A DNA stretch of 64,000 nt. Source: Mycocentrospora acerina. Taxonomy: Eukaryota; Ascomycota; Dothideomycetes; Pleosporales. Positions 1 to 12,160 of this stretch are shown here, one piece after another. The notes beneath the pieces are model-generated. The model saw only the letters and a program-made list of their open reading frames with translations, searched no databases and was not told the origin of the DNA. The DNA is taken from positions 558,001-622,000 of the forward strand of contig JAKUHH010000184.1 of NCBI GenBank assembly GCA_022701365.1. The letters are read 5' to 3'. Numbering within the stretch: the first letter of the stretch is position 1; each line of letters begins with the position of its first letter. Made by a program: the position numbers and the translations under genes.

Positions 1-692
1 TTTTTTGATCCGTGCATGTGCAACGGCGATGACAGCAATTTTCTTCGCTCATATGTTTCAATGCTGGCCAATATCTTTTCGCTGGCGCATGTATCTGGGC
101 GATATTGCCATCGATCGAAGTAATCCGCCGATCTGTAAAGTAGACAGACAAGGCCTGAATTTCTCCTTTAACATTCTAAACCTAATCTTGGAAACCGTCG
201 TCATCGCGCTACCTATTCCGAAGCTTCTGAAGTTGCGGTTGAAATGGTGGAAAAAGATCGAAGTAATATCTGTGTTCGCCTTTGGGTTCATGTAAGTCGC
301 CTGGTCTGCAAGAATGTGTCTTCATTGAAGTAATCCCACACAGAATTACTGCCATTGCAATTACAAGACTATCAATCACACTGACGCAAGTGTATTCTTC
401 TAATTTTACTTGTAAGTTAGAAGCCTCTATGATTTAAAGACTACAGCGGATATTTTCTTTGCTTGCTTACGCTTCAAATCTATCGTACACGCGCGTGCTA
501 AGACTATCAATAGGGGAAGTAGTACCAGTCTCATTTTGGTGCGCTTTCGAGATATATATGAGCATCTTCATTACTTGTCTTCCTCAGATCCATTTGGTTG
601 GCAAATCAATCATCCAGCACTGGGTCAAGTTTGATTCAACAGAATCTGACGCACCAAAATTGCCGATGCTTAAAAAGAGATTAACATACTAA
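1..692 (+). CDS. Rhodopsin-domain (fungal integral membrane, SAT4-like) protein, 5' partial
   Basis: The first exon (frame 2, up to 291) encodes several hydrophobic helices. It includes a short FQCWPIS loop and an ILETVVIALPIPKLLKL helix, the layout seen in the fungal rhodopsin-domain family of seven-helix plasma membrane proteins of unknown ligand. An intron at 292-343 (GTAAGT...CAG) leads into a second exon reading ITAIAITRLSITLTQV, again as in that family. A further exon near 520-692 (FWCAFEIYMSIFITCLPQI) matches the last helices. The exon junctions between 412 and about 515 could not be settled. The true start lies left of the window. The C-terminus stops soon after the last helix, so the tail is short. 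The family is fairly secure from helix pattern and loop motifs. Whether the gene is still intact is not clear. Confidence 0.55.
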
Positions 693-2304
693 GAATAACT
701 GTCGAAAAAACGAGACAACGCGAGGATCATGTAAAGCATCGGATCAGATGCTTGAAACAAGGACTTTTGAGTCTTTGACAGTCAACAGAGTGAAAATATC
801 ACAACTCGCCTGGCAAGAAGTTTTAGAGTTACTTCTGAATACTGTTTATAGATAGCTTCTAAATTTGAAATGTTCTAACTACAACTTTCCTTTCACAAAT
901 CCTATGATGTGTATTTTACCTAAAGCTAGAGATGCAAGGAAGAATTTGGATTATATCAAACTAGTAAATTATCTCTTTTAGTAGCATTGGAGCTCACGGC
1001 ATCAATGCATGTTCTTTCTCTCGAAATCCTAGCTGGCTTTGAGTTATTCATTCAGTTACTTCCTCAAAATACAAAGTGCCTACTGAGATTGCTTTGTAAC
1101 ATCAAATTGGATTAAAAAGGCTCCAGAGAGTTTGATACAATAAATTCAATGAAAGAAAAACCTAGAGAACAAGTTATCTGGGGGTTTGAACCTTTTAAAA
1201 TTGGTTGTAGAATAAGAATGGAAAAAAATCGACTTAAGCTTCGAAAAAGCAATGTAATTTAATACCTCCTACACTTTTCGTGAAGGTGGATAAAAACTCT
1301 ATAATGTCAAATTAGATCTGATTCAAATTGTGTTTGATGCCCCGAACCCAGACGCATTTCCTCGGGCTGTTCGTCGCTTCTGTGCGAAGACTCTGTATAT
1401 GAAGAGAAAAGGCGACGACCTTTGTGCGAAAAGCCTAAGCATTTGCGTCCATTTTCTTGGAATAGAACCACTGAGCAGAATATTCAGGCGATGATGGATT
1501 CGCGGCTTTTTTGAGATCTAAATTTACGTAAAGGTAAATACGACAAGCATCGTGTTGTACAATTTATAGTGCAATTTTATCAACTGTGCCATGCACGTCA
1601 ATGAGACGATATGATATTTAATAGATATATTATTAGATAGAATAGCACATATCATTTTAGCCTTTGTCCAGCGGCCCGGCTCTCTTGGGAGCACCTGTTG
1701 TATTTAATACTCCCTTGGCAACGCCGGCTGCCACCGGACTGGCATATACTACTTATCAGACCCATTTCCTGAGAATTGAACTCCACGGGGAGGGCTGGGT
1801 CTCTGATCTACCTGAGCAGTCATTGTAAGTAAAGTCGTTGTCCCTGTTATCGACTGTCCCATAATTAAGAATACCAATTTAGCTTCAGCAGACAGAAATC
1901 TTGGTATCGCTTCAGTAAAAAATAGAGTCATTCACTATAAACAATTCATCTTCCTATCTCTTATAAGTTATTAAATACAGTCCGACGCTTACCTACATGA
2001 ATATGAGTGAAATATAGGTTTACAATGTGCAATTCTCGGTAGAGTGCACAAGCCACGCTAAGCGAAAATACCCCATCGCTACAAGTGTGAGAACTCACCA
2101 GCAGACTACACTAGCCCCTTCATCTCTTCACTTCTTCGCTAGGTCGGATTTTCACGACATCAATACATCCAGAAGGCTGATATATAACTCAGTTGTGGTC
2201 TCTCCAAGACTTCTTCAACCCAATCGTCACTCGGTTATCGTGACTTTCCGCTGGCTAAAATTCAGAACAAGAGAAAACTACAGCTACATCACCAGGTCGA
2301 GATT
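693..2304. other. AT-rich stretch without a recognisable gene
   Basis: Mostly AT-rich DNA with frequent stops in all frames, especially 700-1650. I see no family match. A short, more GC-balanced patch lies near 1670-1760. The sequence resembles RIP-degraded intergenic DNA, but no terminal repeats were found. Confidence 0.5.
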
Positions 2305-3296
2305 ATGGAAACTGAATTCAAACCAGGTGCAGAATATGGTAGTCTGCCATTTGACCGCTTTGTCTTAGTAGGCTCAAATCAAATGTAATGTTAGTTTCTG
2401 CCATGCTGATGATTGTGATAGACGCATTGGGACTACTCTAAGCCCCTGCAGCAAGATCAAGCGCAATGGAACTCGCTCGCTAAGAAGTGGTTGTTCATGA
2501 GCCATGTCGATCGTAATGTAAGTCGCCTTCCTTGTATTCATGGGATGTAAAATTCTTCGACCGAAATGTAAGGTCAAAGCGTGCTTGAAGAAAAGTTTAC
2601 TGACGCGGGAACCATCCACAGCCATATTGGGTAGTTCACTTTCCGAACGACCCGCCACCTCCAGAGGCACTGTACCTGCCGACACAGGAGCAGATTGATC
2701 GTGTACTATCTCCACATCAGACAATCAAGGAACGAAATTTCTCGCAGTATGTGGCATGCCACCTGAATGAGCCAGTGTGGATCCGTACCTGCTACGCAAC
2801 TGATCTTCAAGCTGCATATGAGGAAACCGTTGAAGCCGGCTTGCGAGAGTCTGAGGGTTCAGATAGTCTACTTGTGCTCGACAACGAAGATCTGTATGGA
2901 GGCTACGCTGAGGACTGGACGAAAGTGTTCTTGCGTCTCCCACTGCTCCCAGATGCAATGATCTACCATGGAAGCGACCCAAAGATAGATTATATTCCTG
3001 CCAACCATCAGAAACCTGATGACGAAAAGTACTTGCCTCTCTTTAATGCGTCACTGCAAGACAAGCAAGTCGTCTATGTGATTGATGAGCAAGCCTTGAG
3101 AAGCAACTTGGTCAAGTTGATCTACCTCGATATCCATGGTTTTGCAGTCTGGCACAATACTATTGCACCGCAGGACATTGAGTACTTCGAAGCAAACTAC
3201 AACAAGGGCGGTATGTTGTCCAGGCTGCAGGAGAAGTGCCTTGATGGCGATGAGTCTCTTCTGCAGCCAGGTACACAGCTCCATTACGATGAGTAA
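2305..3296 (+). CDS. Conserved hypothetical protein, DUF6924-like C-terminal domain
   Basis: A three-exon model joins cleanly in phase 0: 2305-2367, 2422-2517 and 2622-3296, with introns GTAGGC...TAG and GTAAGT...CAG. It gives a 277-aa soluble protein starting METEFKPGAEYG. The start was chosen as the first ATG in the open frame. The C-terminal two thirds alternate hydrophobic strands with acidic loops (PVWIRTCY, SLLVLDNEDLYGG, KQVVYVIDEQAL, KLIYLDIHGF, EYFEANYNKG). This resembles the DUF6924 family, whose members carry a similar run ending in an acidic FEEFA-like motif. The assignment is from memory of the pattern only. No catalytic residues or targeting signals are visible. The function is unknown. 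Confidence 0.55.
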
Positions 3297-4482
3297 TTGT
3301 AACAGCTCTCAGCCATTGTATGGAAGCATCGGAGTGATATAGCCTAGCAAAAGAAGTTGAGTATAGTGTCCAGTTTTCAGTTTTCAGATTTTCTCCAACG
3401 CTCTTCACAATCTTAGTAGCCTGTAGGTTTCCTGATACGACTGGAGATAGCTATTCGAAAACGTAATATTTAAGAGCGGAGTCACTTTCAACATTCTGGG
3501 AGCTTTCCAGTGACCAGAGAATTTGTATAACAATTAACAATTGAAGTTAATGCTAAAGGTTACTGTTAATTGTTTGGTAATGCTCATTTTATTAAATATT
3601 CGCTCTGCTACAGCGATATCGCCTTCGTGCCTAGAGCCTTAAGTTTTAGCACGTGATCCGTGGACTACTAATTGCGGTTACCATTTGTATTACCACAAGT
3701 GTTGCTAAGAACTGTATTTCCAAAAGATCTCATCTCTCTCTGATGATACGCTTGGGAGATGCTTGCAACAATATATTAGTGTGTGATTTTAGCGATGTGG
3801 TCGCATTCTCCTAGGATTCAAAAATATGGGCCTGCCGATTGTTCTTTCAAGTAATCGATCATTTGATGTGCCCCCACCTCAAGCTTTGGAGGCTGAATTC
3901 TTGGGAATTTGAATTCTGTTTGTTCTGGCTGACATTCAAGATCCAAGACCAAGATTTGATAGGATCGTTGCCTGCGTATTCCACGTTCGTCTCTTTCAAG
4001 GGTCGCGTATTTGCGGAGATGACAGAATCAGCTGGTGGCGTACCTGCCCCCACACATATTCGGCCGTGCGCATGCCTTCCTCCCTACTTATACGTTCGCT
4101 ATTACAAAACATGGCACAATCCTACAGATCATGAAACATTCACCTGCCAAAACAGGAAGTTTTAACTCCACTTTGGTGATAAACACCGGCGAGTGTTACC
4201 TAATTTGCAGTTGATATCAGGAGTTACTCAGCTTCTAGAAGGCTTCACCCAAGTTTTGGCCCCAAGTTCTTCAAATATCTGAGACAATTTAGTTTCGTGC
4301 ACACATAAGGAGCTCAACTAAATAGTTCTTGTATCGTTTTGGAGTAATTGTACCTACACAGTTAAGCGTATAAAGCTCCAATTCTTGAAGGAGCGATAGG
4401 ATCGTAATTGGCAAGACTCAGGAGACGTGAAGTCTATAAAGGCCGAGCACTTGTTTTAGAAAATTGATTTTCAACGCCAGCT
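3297..4482. other. Intergenic, no gene recognised
   Basis: AT-rich spacer between the hypothetical gene and the DUF3176 gene. Short open frames such as 3839-4165 lack introns, coding bias or family resemblance and are treated as chance. Confidence 0.5.
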
Positions 4483-6537
4483 ATGCTTTTAAAAATGGAG
4501 ACCGATACTCAGCGACTTATCAGTGTTACGATTAATGGCAAAATGCAGACATCGGCTATCCGCTTGGAAGACAGAAAGCACCCTACTCCAACAGTAGCCT
4601 CTACCCATTCGACGATATCGGAATTGACTTCACGACCTACTTACCAGTTATCTTGGATTGAAAGACTTGAGGAAACCTGGATTTTAGAGCTTTTAGGAAT
4701 TCTTTTTTCGGCAGCTGGATTGGTTGCTATCATGGTCATTCTTCTCCGGTATGATGGTAAGCAACGACCTTCATGGTATATCTCGCTCAACGCTGTGATA
4801 TCCATTTTGAGTGCCGTCGTCAGCATCGGAGCACTTTACAGTGTTACACATGGAGTAAGCCAATTGAAGTGGGTTTGGCTATCAGAAAAAGAACGCAAGC
4901 TCGTAGATATTCAAGTATTTGATAGTGGGAGTAAGGGAGTTATGGGTGCGATGGCGCTTCTCCTCCATCTGCGAGCCCGGTACGCTCTTTCTTCGACAAT
5001 GCATTAGCTCTCTACTAAATATAATTTTCCAGACATCTTGCGGCTTTAGGCGCTCTTGTCATCATACTTCGTGTTGGAATCGATCCATTTATCCAGAACG
5101 TGATCCACTTCAGGGATGGAGTGATACTGGACGGAATACAAGTATCTTATGTGACTAGGACGTCGATATACCGAGACATGGGTCCGGGAACAGTGTATGC
5201 AGGTAACTAAGAATTTTTTTTGAAATAAAAGAACATATTTGCACATCACTAACGTCATTTGAAGGCATTGGCAAAAATCCCACTCTCAGAAGTAGCGTTT
5301 ATAGTGCGATATATGGCAACACACAAAGCAAAACAATACGGCCTCAAAATCTTTGCCCTACAGGTAATTGTACCTGGGATCGCTTTGCTACTTTCGCCTT
5401 TTGTTCAAGATGTATAGATGTCAGCAAGCATCTAAATCGTACATGCACACCTATGACAACTGTTCCTCCAATACTTCAAACCTGCAAAGTCTCCTTTCCG
5501 AGTGGAAAACCATCATTAGAGTACGAAGCATTTGTAGGATATCGTAAGTCTGGCATGACAGACAATTATTTCGCCGTCGAGATAACAGGGTCTAACGTTG
5601 CTATCAATACTACTGGAAGTATGCGTGGTCCCTTTCTTGATGGATACGCGGTGTGGCATTCACTCAGAGCGGACGTAAACAGTACTGTTGTGAACCAGTT
5701 AGATGGAAAAGAAAATTGCGCAATGATACGCGTATGATCGGAACTGAGTGTGCGATGTTCCCCTGCATCCTCAGCATCGATGCTACCGTCAACGACGGTT
5801 TATACCAGGAAGAAGTCGTAGACACTTACTACTTCCCAGATGATTCAGTCAATAAGCCAGTTGCACCACCGTGGGGTGAAGAGAAAGGAGTACAGACTGG
5901 TGAAACTTTTGGCATGACGCTCGAAGCCTATCAATCAGCTTCTGTCTCTATGGGAATGTCTCTCGAAGGCAGAGTCCAAGAAGCTGACGCAGGTGCGGGG
6001 ATATATTATGAGAGTGACGAGATTCAAGCAATATTTTCAGCAGAATACACAAACAAAACCTGCGATACACCGCACGACAATTTTGCATGTGCGTTCAAGG
6101 CAATTGCAAACGCAATGTAAGTCTTCGAGACATATATGTCTACGACTATCTTCTGTGCTAATTGTACTTTTAGGTCGAAAACATTACGAGATGTCTCTAT
6201 GCCAACGAACGGATCCAGAATGCCTGATGTCGCAATTGGAAAGGTGTTTGTGGCAACTACATTCTTGAAAGTGGAGTGGATATGGCTTTCGCTACCCGTA
6301 GTTGTTTGGGTATTCAGTGTTATCATTTGGCTGGGGACGATATGGAAAAGCTCGAGAGTTGGTGCGCCACTCTGGAGAGACAACATTCTCCCGTTGGTTT
6401 TCATACTACCAGAGAACAAAGATATGATCGCACAAGACAAATTTGGTTCATCGTCTACTGGCCACACGTTGAGAGCAGAGCAAATGAGAGTCAGGCTGAT
6501 AAATTCTGATGGGCATTTTACGCTTGTTAAGAGTTAG
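4483..6537 (+). pseudogene. DUF3176 family membrane protein with an apparent frameshift
   Basis: Five coding pieces can be joined: 4483-4979, 5033-5202, 5265 to about 5734, about 5735-6116, and 6174-6537. The first three junctions and the last are ordinary GT-AG introns of 53-62 bp. The N-terminus has two membrane helices (LLGILFSAAGLVAIMVILL and a second near residue 110), followed by the GVSQLKWVWL and FDSGSKGVMGAM motifs typical of DUF3176. Exon 3 has the family's CPTGNCTW box. A last helix lies near 6280-6350. Around 5735 the reading frame ends and coding continues in another frame (…CAMFPCILSIDATVND) with no room for an intron. So either the gene has a frameshift or the sequence has an error. 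The family is of unknown function. An alternative start is the next in-frame ATG at 4495. Confidence 0.75.
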
Positions 6538-6814
6538 TCCAGATAATTTATGTTTCCATCTAGCCAGCCGCCGAAGCTGAGTGCAATGGAAAAACCAGAA
6601 AATACAGAAGATAGATTTTGAACATCCAAGACCCCACAACTTAGTAGTTTATTATGAAGTTAATGGATATAAGAGACCTTAGTCCATTGATGGGTCTAGC
6701 TCTACCTCGAGCGCTCGCCATATTGAAGACCCACTTTGCAATGCATTATGCCATTAGGGTGGCTCGTGCTGCCTTCGGTCTAGACGCTATGCACTGTTAC
6801 CAGTATTGCGATAC

Positions 6815-6890
6815 GAAGAAGAAGAAGAAGAAGAAGAAGAAGAAAAAGAAGAAGAAGAAGAAGAAAAAGAAGAAGAAGAAGAAGAAGAAG
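6815..6890 (+). repeat. (GAA)n trinucleotide microsatellite
   Basis: A run of about 25 GAA/AAG units with two short AAAAAG interruptions. Read in frame it would give polylysine, but it sits in non-coding DNA. It is probably length-variable. Confidence 0.9.
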
Positions 6891-6989
6891 GCTAAATTGG
6901 AAAGGCATGAGTCGTTTACAGTATCTATATCAAACAGGAAGCTTCCTTGCATAAATACAGAATCGATGGAGATATAGGGTCTCTACCAA

Positions 6990-7210
6990 TTTGTGCAGGT
7001 CATCGCACAGTGGTTAATTGTCTTCTCAAACCCAAACCAATCAATGATGAAGGGGCTTTAATAAGGGCACCGGAATTATTAATTTTGCGCGAGCAACTCA
7101 GAGCACAAGGCTTTAAAGAAGCTGAGAGACTCGACAATTGCTAAGCTTTTCTAGACAGTACGTCCGATTTTCTTCGGGATCAGATTAAGAGAATGAAAGA
7201 AGATCCTGCT
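6990..7210 (+). pseudogene. Short degenerate coding remnant, family unknown
   Basis: One frame reads a coding-like, helix-rich stretch (EGALIRAPELLILREQLRAQG…) through a single TAA at 7141 into …FLRDQIKRMKEDPACKSMFA before the next stop. There is no ATG-led full model and no recognised domain. The bias towards charged helical residues suggests a decayed exon rather than chance, but this is weak. Confidence 0.25.
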
Positions 7211-7376
7211 TGTAAAAGTATGTTCGCTTGAAAGTGGACGCAATGGTTGGTTTTTGCATCTCCGCACATTTGTACCTTCGCAAAACTACTCCATATGACC
7301 TGTTCGTTCACATTTCGCTCGATTGTACAGTCATCTGAAGCCGATTTACTCTAGAGCACTTAATCTCATTATCGTA

Positions 7377-8056
7377 TCAAATGAGTTCTGAAGCGAGCAT
7401 TGAAAGTGCAATGCTGCTGCTGTATCGGCTGACAGTGCAATGTATGCCACGCTTGCTTGCAACATCCTTGTATGGGGTAGCTCCTTCGATACTAGCAGGA
7501 CCTTTACCAACCTTGAGAATGTCTATAATTTCATTGAGATGTTCTGTAATGGTTGAATTGTTGGTTACCATGGTGGAAAAGCCTGACGGTTTTCATAACC
7601 CACGACAAAGTGCTTGCCATGGACTCTCTTAAATTCTGCGGAGCGAGTTTTCGCTCCCAAAATTGGTAAAGCGGAACTTTCGAATTTAGGATTCTGTTCG
7701 TATCGAGCTGGTTCGTGTGTGATTTTGCATCGAAGGATGCCTGTCATGGACTTGAAGTTGCACTTGATGCTGTGTAGCTGCTGGAACGTGGAATTGATTC
7801 CGATTCCGAAAACTGACGCGCCTGCGCTCATGGAAGAACTGATTTCCCGCTGCAAGTCCTCCTCGCTACTGATCAAGACATGTTCGTACTTGACATCTGG
7901 ATCAAAACCGCTGCTTTCAACAATTGCAAAATTCTCGAATGGGGATTCAACTATCTGACTCTCTTTAAAGGCGTAGCCCGATCCGAGCCGCATCTTCGCA
8001 GCACCCCATGGCATTTGCAGTGTAGTATTGCTCCACATGTGGACTGGACCGCTCAT
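7377..8056 (-). pseudogene. MACPF-like (membrane-attack-complex/perforin) fragment
   Basis: Reading leftwards from an ATG at 8056 (MSGPVHMWSNTT…), the protein has a GSGYAF start. It then shows a region like the MACPF core: a serine-rich strand near EISSSMSAGASVFGIGIN and the motif FKRVHGKHFVVGY, which resembles the H/YG-x-H-Y/F-V-x-G signature. The frame ends at 7565. A similar-quality frame resumes (MVTNNSTITEHLNEIIDIL…) and runs to 7377, so a frameshift or unresolved intron separates them. MACPF proteins make pores or act in defence and development, but many fungal members are uncharacterised. The protein is short for a complete domain plus tail. The family call is tentative. Confidence 0.4.
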
Positions 8057-8958
8057 GTTGTCGAATTGATGCAAAAATATATCTCTGATGCTTGCCAGAG
8101 AGGTGAGCAAAGTTGGTGATTTTAGAAGTAGGCGAACATGTTTTGATGCATAAAATGAACACGCAGCTCCACGCCTGGAGTCTCACATCCTACGTAAACA
8201 ATGAAGGCCACAGATATCTGCCTTGCCTTTACACTAAGCGGGATTAGGTTCGCGCATGGTTGTGTTTGCCTCGTTGGCGCTATCGCATTGGGGATCTGCA
8301 GCCAGGCGCAAATAAGCACTATTTAGTTTGCCTGCACTAGTTAATCTACCTAGAAAAAGGCAACGAGCCTGGCAAACAAGGTAGAAAACGAGTGTGGAGA
8401 AATGATTAAACTAAGCAATGCGCTAGATTGAGGAATCAAGGAATGACTATTTGGGGCAAGATCTAGTTGAGTCCGTAGCCTCTCAATCTTTGATTCGCTG
8501 GTCGTCGTGGCACTCCAGTATGGAGAGATACTCAACGCAGTCAATTGCTTGCACCGAGGCTTGTGTACCGTCACGATCATGTCATTATTCAATGAAATTG
8601 TGAGGGAACACCCCCAAATTGATCAAAGCTTGGGTCTACAACGCCTTGTTTTCACTAATATAGCGCTTTTTGATCAGGTGAAGGAAGCCGACAACTCTTT
8701 CACACAGTTTCGGCATGCACGAGGACCATGAGTCACTTCACTTAGATGAAAGGAAATTGAAAGAGAAGTGTCAAGCTGTTTTTGTAGGCGCTCCCTCTCT
8801 ACACGTCGATATTCTCAGTTCAACATTAATATCTTGGAAGCGAGACAGATGTGGGGAACAAACGACGAAAAAGCGTTCGGCTTTGACCTCCGAACATGGA
8901 ACTAATTTGTTCAATTTGAACATAATGGTACATTTCAATCCCTATCCTTGCGTTTTAC
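8057..8958. other. Intergenic, no gene recognised
   Basis: No supported gene was found between the MACPF-like fragment and the broken NLR-like gene. Several 65-80 codon frames on both strands lack family resemblance or splice structure. Confidence 0.4.
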
Positions 8959-11900
8959 TTACAGACGATATATATACCACGAAACGAATGAGAATACGAC
9001 CGCCACGAAGAACATAAATATCGCATCCGGTATTAAAGATTGCCTTTCTGATGTCGAGGCTATGACTGGTGTGGCGGATGGGATTACTGCAGTTGCTGTA
9101 GCAGCATTGTCGTCCTCTGTAAGAGTGTCGGAGTTGTCCATCTTGGAATTAGCGGTTGACATCGCTAGATCCTCAGTCGTCGATGTCTGATCAACAGAGC
9201 TCTGATGCTCAGGACTAAGAGGTGGAACTGGTATATCTATTCGCTCAAATTCGTGATCAGGATGTCCAAAGCCCTTTAACAAAATGCAGATGTAGCAATA
9301 GTCAAAATCGCACTCAGGATTTGTGCATCTGTAACGGGGGCCGTGTGTACGCTGCTCAGTCTGTTAGCATGTGTAAGGTTAAGTCGACCAGTAGATACAG
9401 ACTTTCTCGCTTTTTTTATCACAGCCATCGCAGCATGCACTATGCGTTATCGACAGATCTACATCTTTTAATATTGGCGATTCAAGTAAATCAGATTTTT
9501 CAAGGTCATCGAATTCCATCATCGAATCTTCTATTGTAGCCTTGAAACAATTCTAGAGAGATGATTCTTCGTGGTTTGCCGAGCTTGTCTCGTGCTCTAT
9601 CCATTGGATCCAGGAACAATACGCTTGATAAAGGCTAAATTGTGTTGAAGGCACCTCAGCACCTGAGAATGATCTGATTTGATAAACAGCTTCGCACGAC
9701 AAGTCCCTATCTCCGAGTTTTTACAAGCTGGCCGCTTCGTAGAACGTGGCCCACAGTTTAACATGTTCGGCTAATTGCTGAAAATACAAGTTTGTAGAAC
9801 TATGCAGGTCATGGGCGAGTAGAAGCACTTCTTGGAATTTATCTTGTGAAAACAGTATGCGAATGCGGGTAAATTTGCTTAAATGAAGTATTCTGTGATC
9901 TTCACAGGATGATTCGAATTTTTCAAGGTCCGCGTAGATGGAACCAATCTCTTCGTCCGACGGCAGCCCATCTAACAAAGTGGTTGCTAATGTCTGCATA
10001 AACATTACATGCAGATCTATTGGTAACTGTTGACATTCAAGAGCGCTTCGCAAGCCAATCTGTGCCTGGTTCCATGTGTTCTTCTCTGCCAGATAGTGGT
10101 AGCTTGATAAACCTAAGGCGGATTTGTGGTTGCGGTGATTGCTCGGAAATTTCAATAGTCGCTCAATAGATTTTTTCACGGTCTGAGAGGTTGACGGAAC
10201 CAATGTTGGATAAACGACAGCGAGACAGACTGCTTCTATTTCCCCGATGTTCGCGTCGTTTTCATACCCATGTGCTTGAATAACGCTCAACATTAGAGGC
10301 AAATATTCTGCAGGGTCGATGCCTCCGTCCTCGAGTGTCCCGCACAAACACAAGTATTGATAAATCATTCCCATAACTGTTCCATGACATACGCCCGACT
10401 CTCCAGACTCATTTTGAATACAAACTTTAAGCCGTTCGAGCCCTGGTTTCATGTCCGATGATGATAGTGATACCTAGGCAAGAATATACTCCAGTTGATA
10501 TTCCACATCTGCATCTAACTCTTCAGGTATCTTTAGCTTCTTTGCATGCGCAAGAGCTTTTATCAACTACCCGCAATCCATACAATGCAAAAGAAGCTCG
10601 ATCTCCAATAGCACGACAAATTTTGCATCGGAGCGGGTCGGAACCTTTCCTATTAGTGGAGAGAGAACTCTGATGGCATCCTCGAAGCATCCAAGGTCAC
10701 TGAGTAGCCTAGAAATAAAAAGCCCTGTTGTGACGTAGTTGTCCACAGCCTGCTGCTGATCTGTGTTGTTGCCCCAAGATGCCTTGCCGGGGTCGTATGG
10801 ACTTGATTTTACGAGGTATATGAACTTGTTCACGTGTCGAATTACCATTGCTTCTTCAGATTTCGAGAACTGTTTAATCTGGTTGATTGAGCCATCGTAT
10901 CCCCCACGCATCTTTTTTCCAAAGTAGGCAAGATTCAAGCCAGCCAAAGTGAGACTTCCTAGGCAATACTTGAATTGCGAACGGTGCCTTATCTAGTCTT
11001 GTATGATAGGATGCACAGAGAAGTGGTACAAATCTTCTGATCTTCGAAGATGATTGATTAAAGAAAGGCATTGTAATTTACGGAGGTCATCGTGTAGTCG
11101 ATCGATCTTCACTCCACTATTTTCTGTAGTTTCCGTCAATAACGGTTCTCTGCCATAGTAGGTTTCCTGGAGGATGGTATCGTTGCCGTAGTCATCGAGA
11201 TATTCTTCGGAAATGTCATCCCCGTCCAAGAAGCTGGAAAGTAATAGCAGGCGTTTCATTTCTTCATCATCCGCAACATCCGCTTGAACTTGGTCGAAAG
11301 AAAGCTCCAAAGCTATATATAGATTCATGATCTTCACGTTCTCATTCTTTGGATGAAGTCTCTCGTATTCCGAAAGGGGTGGATCCGATAGAAGTACTTC
11401 ACTTTGTTTTTCTATTTTGACTTTGTAAATCTACAAAAATGTAACAAGTTCCAGGTCATTGTCGTGAACATACGCAGAAACCTGTTCTATGGCTAAAGAG
11501 TGATGTCCTAATCGATGGACTATAGACTTCGCGACACAAGTGTTTTGTGGAATTTACACTATCCAATAGCGCAAGCATAGTAATTTAAGAGCATTAATTT
11601 CATTAATTGTTTCAAGGTCAATATATCCTCAACGGTTATGGCTGGTTAGACTTCTGGAGCGTGCGTCGCGAGAGGTGACGATGATAGACCCTTGTTTGGA
11701 TTGTGGAAAAAACTCAAGACTTTTGAATCCCAACGGAGAATCTTAGTTATCGAATATTAACAGCTAATTGAGATGATCTGATCAATTTTGAAGGCTTTAA
11801 GCACATATTCTGTAGTAGCCTCCCCTCGTAAGGCAGCGTCATCTGCACCTCGTATATTGTCCGCAATGACCTCCTTCGCTTTGGAAGTTGAGCTTTCTGA

Positions 11901-12160
11901 TGTAGCTTCCAACCAAAATATCGCAGAAAAATAAAACTTATTGAGATGGCAAAATTGGTAGGCGAGCTGTGTTTTACCCTGACCCCCCATCGCCTGGACC
12001 ATTGCTATATGGGACGAAGATTCAGTTTCTGAGTCTATCAGAAGCTCTTTGAGTACTTTCAGGTTGTCGAGGCGGCCATAGAACGCTGAGATTTTACGAT
12101 TTGGGACTTTGAAGTACAAACACTGCGTTTTTGGCGGTACTTTTTCAGTCGGTGTGGCTG
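8959..12160 (-). pseudogene. Broken NLR-like gene: NB-ARC, TPR-like helices, ZZ zinc finger
   Basis: Reading leftwards, the N-terminal part (12119-11757) has a P-loop VQAMGGQGKTQLAYQFC preceded by the FYGRLDNLKVL lead-in typical of fungal NB-ARC proteins. The following stretch has ILVTSRDARS, LGHHSLAIEQVSAYV and LELSFDQV, which are NB-ARC and winged-helix elements. From about 11337 the same frame runs to 8959 through a winged-helix end (FSVHPIIQD), TPR-like helices and a ZZ zinc finger (ACCDGCD … RYRC … CDFDYCYIC … GHPDHEF). It ends in a possible membrane helix. A 42-bp intron at 9361-9402 splits the finger. The frame is interrupted by stops at about 10993, 10567, 10480, 9721 and 9553. Two are TAG or TAA where Q or W is expected, for example after VHPIIQD, where the family has W. 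The start and any N-terminal effector domain are unresolved. Intact relatives act as intracellular sensors in non-self recognition. Confidence 0.75.

Noticed and set aside
3839..4165. 108-codon open frame
   Set aside because: No splice structure, family resemblance or start context. Treated as chance in the spacer.
6654..6977. Protein with a polylysine tract
   Set aside because: The frame is created by the GAA microsatellite. Flanking residues show no coding pattern.
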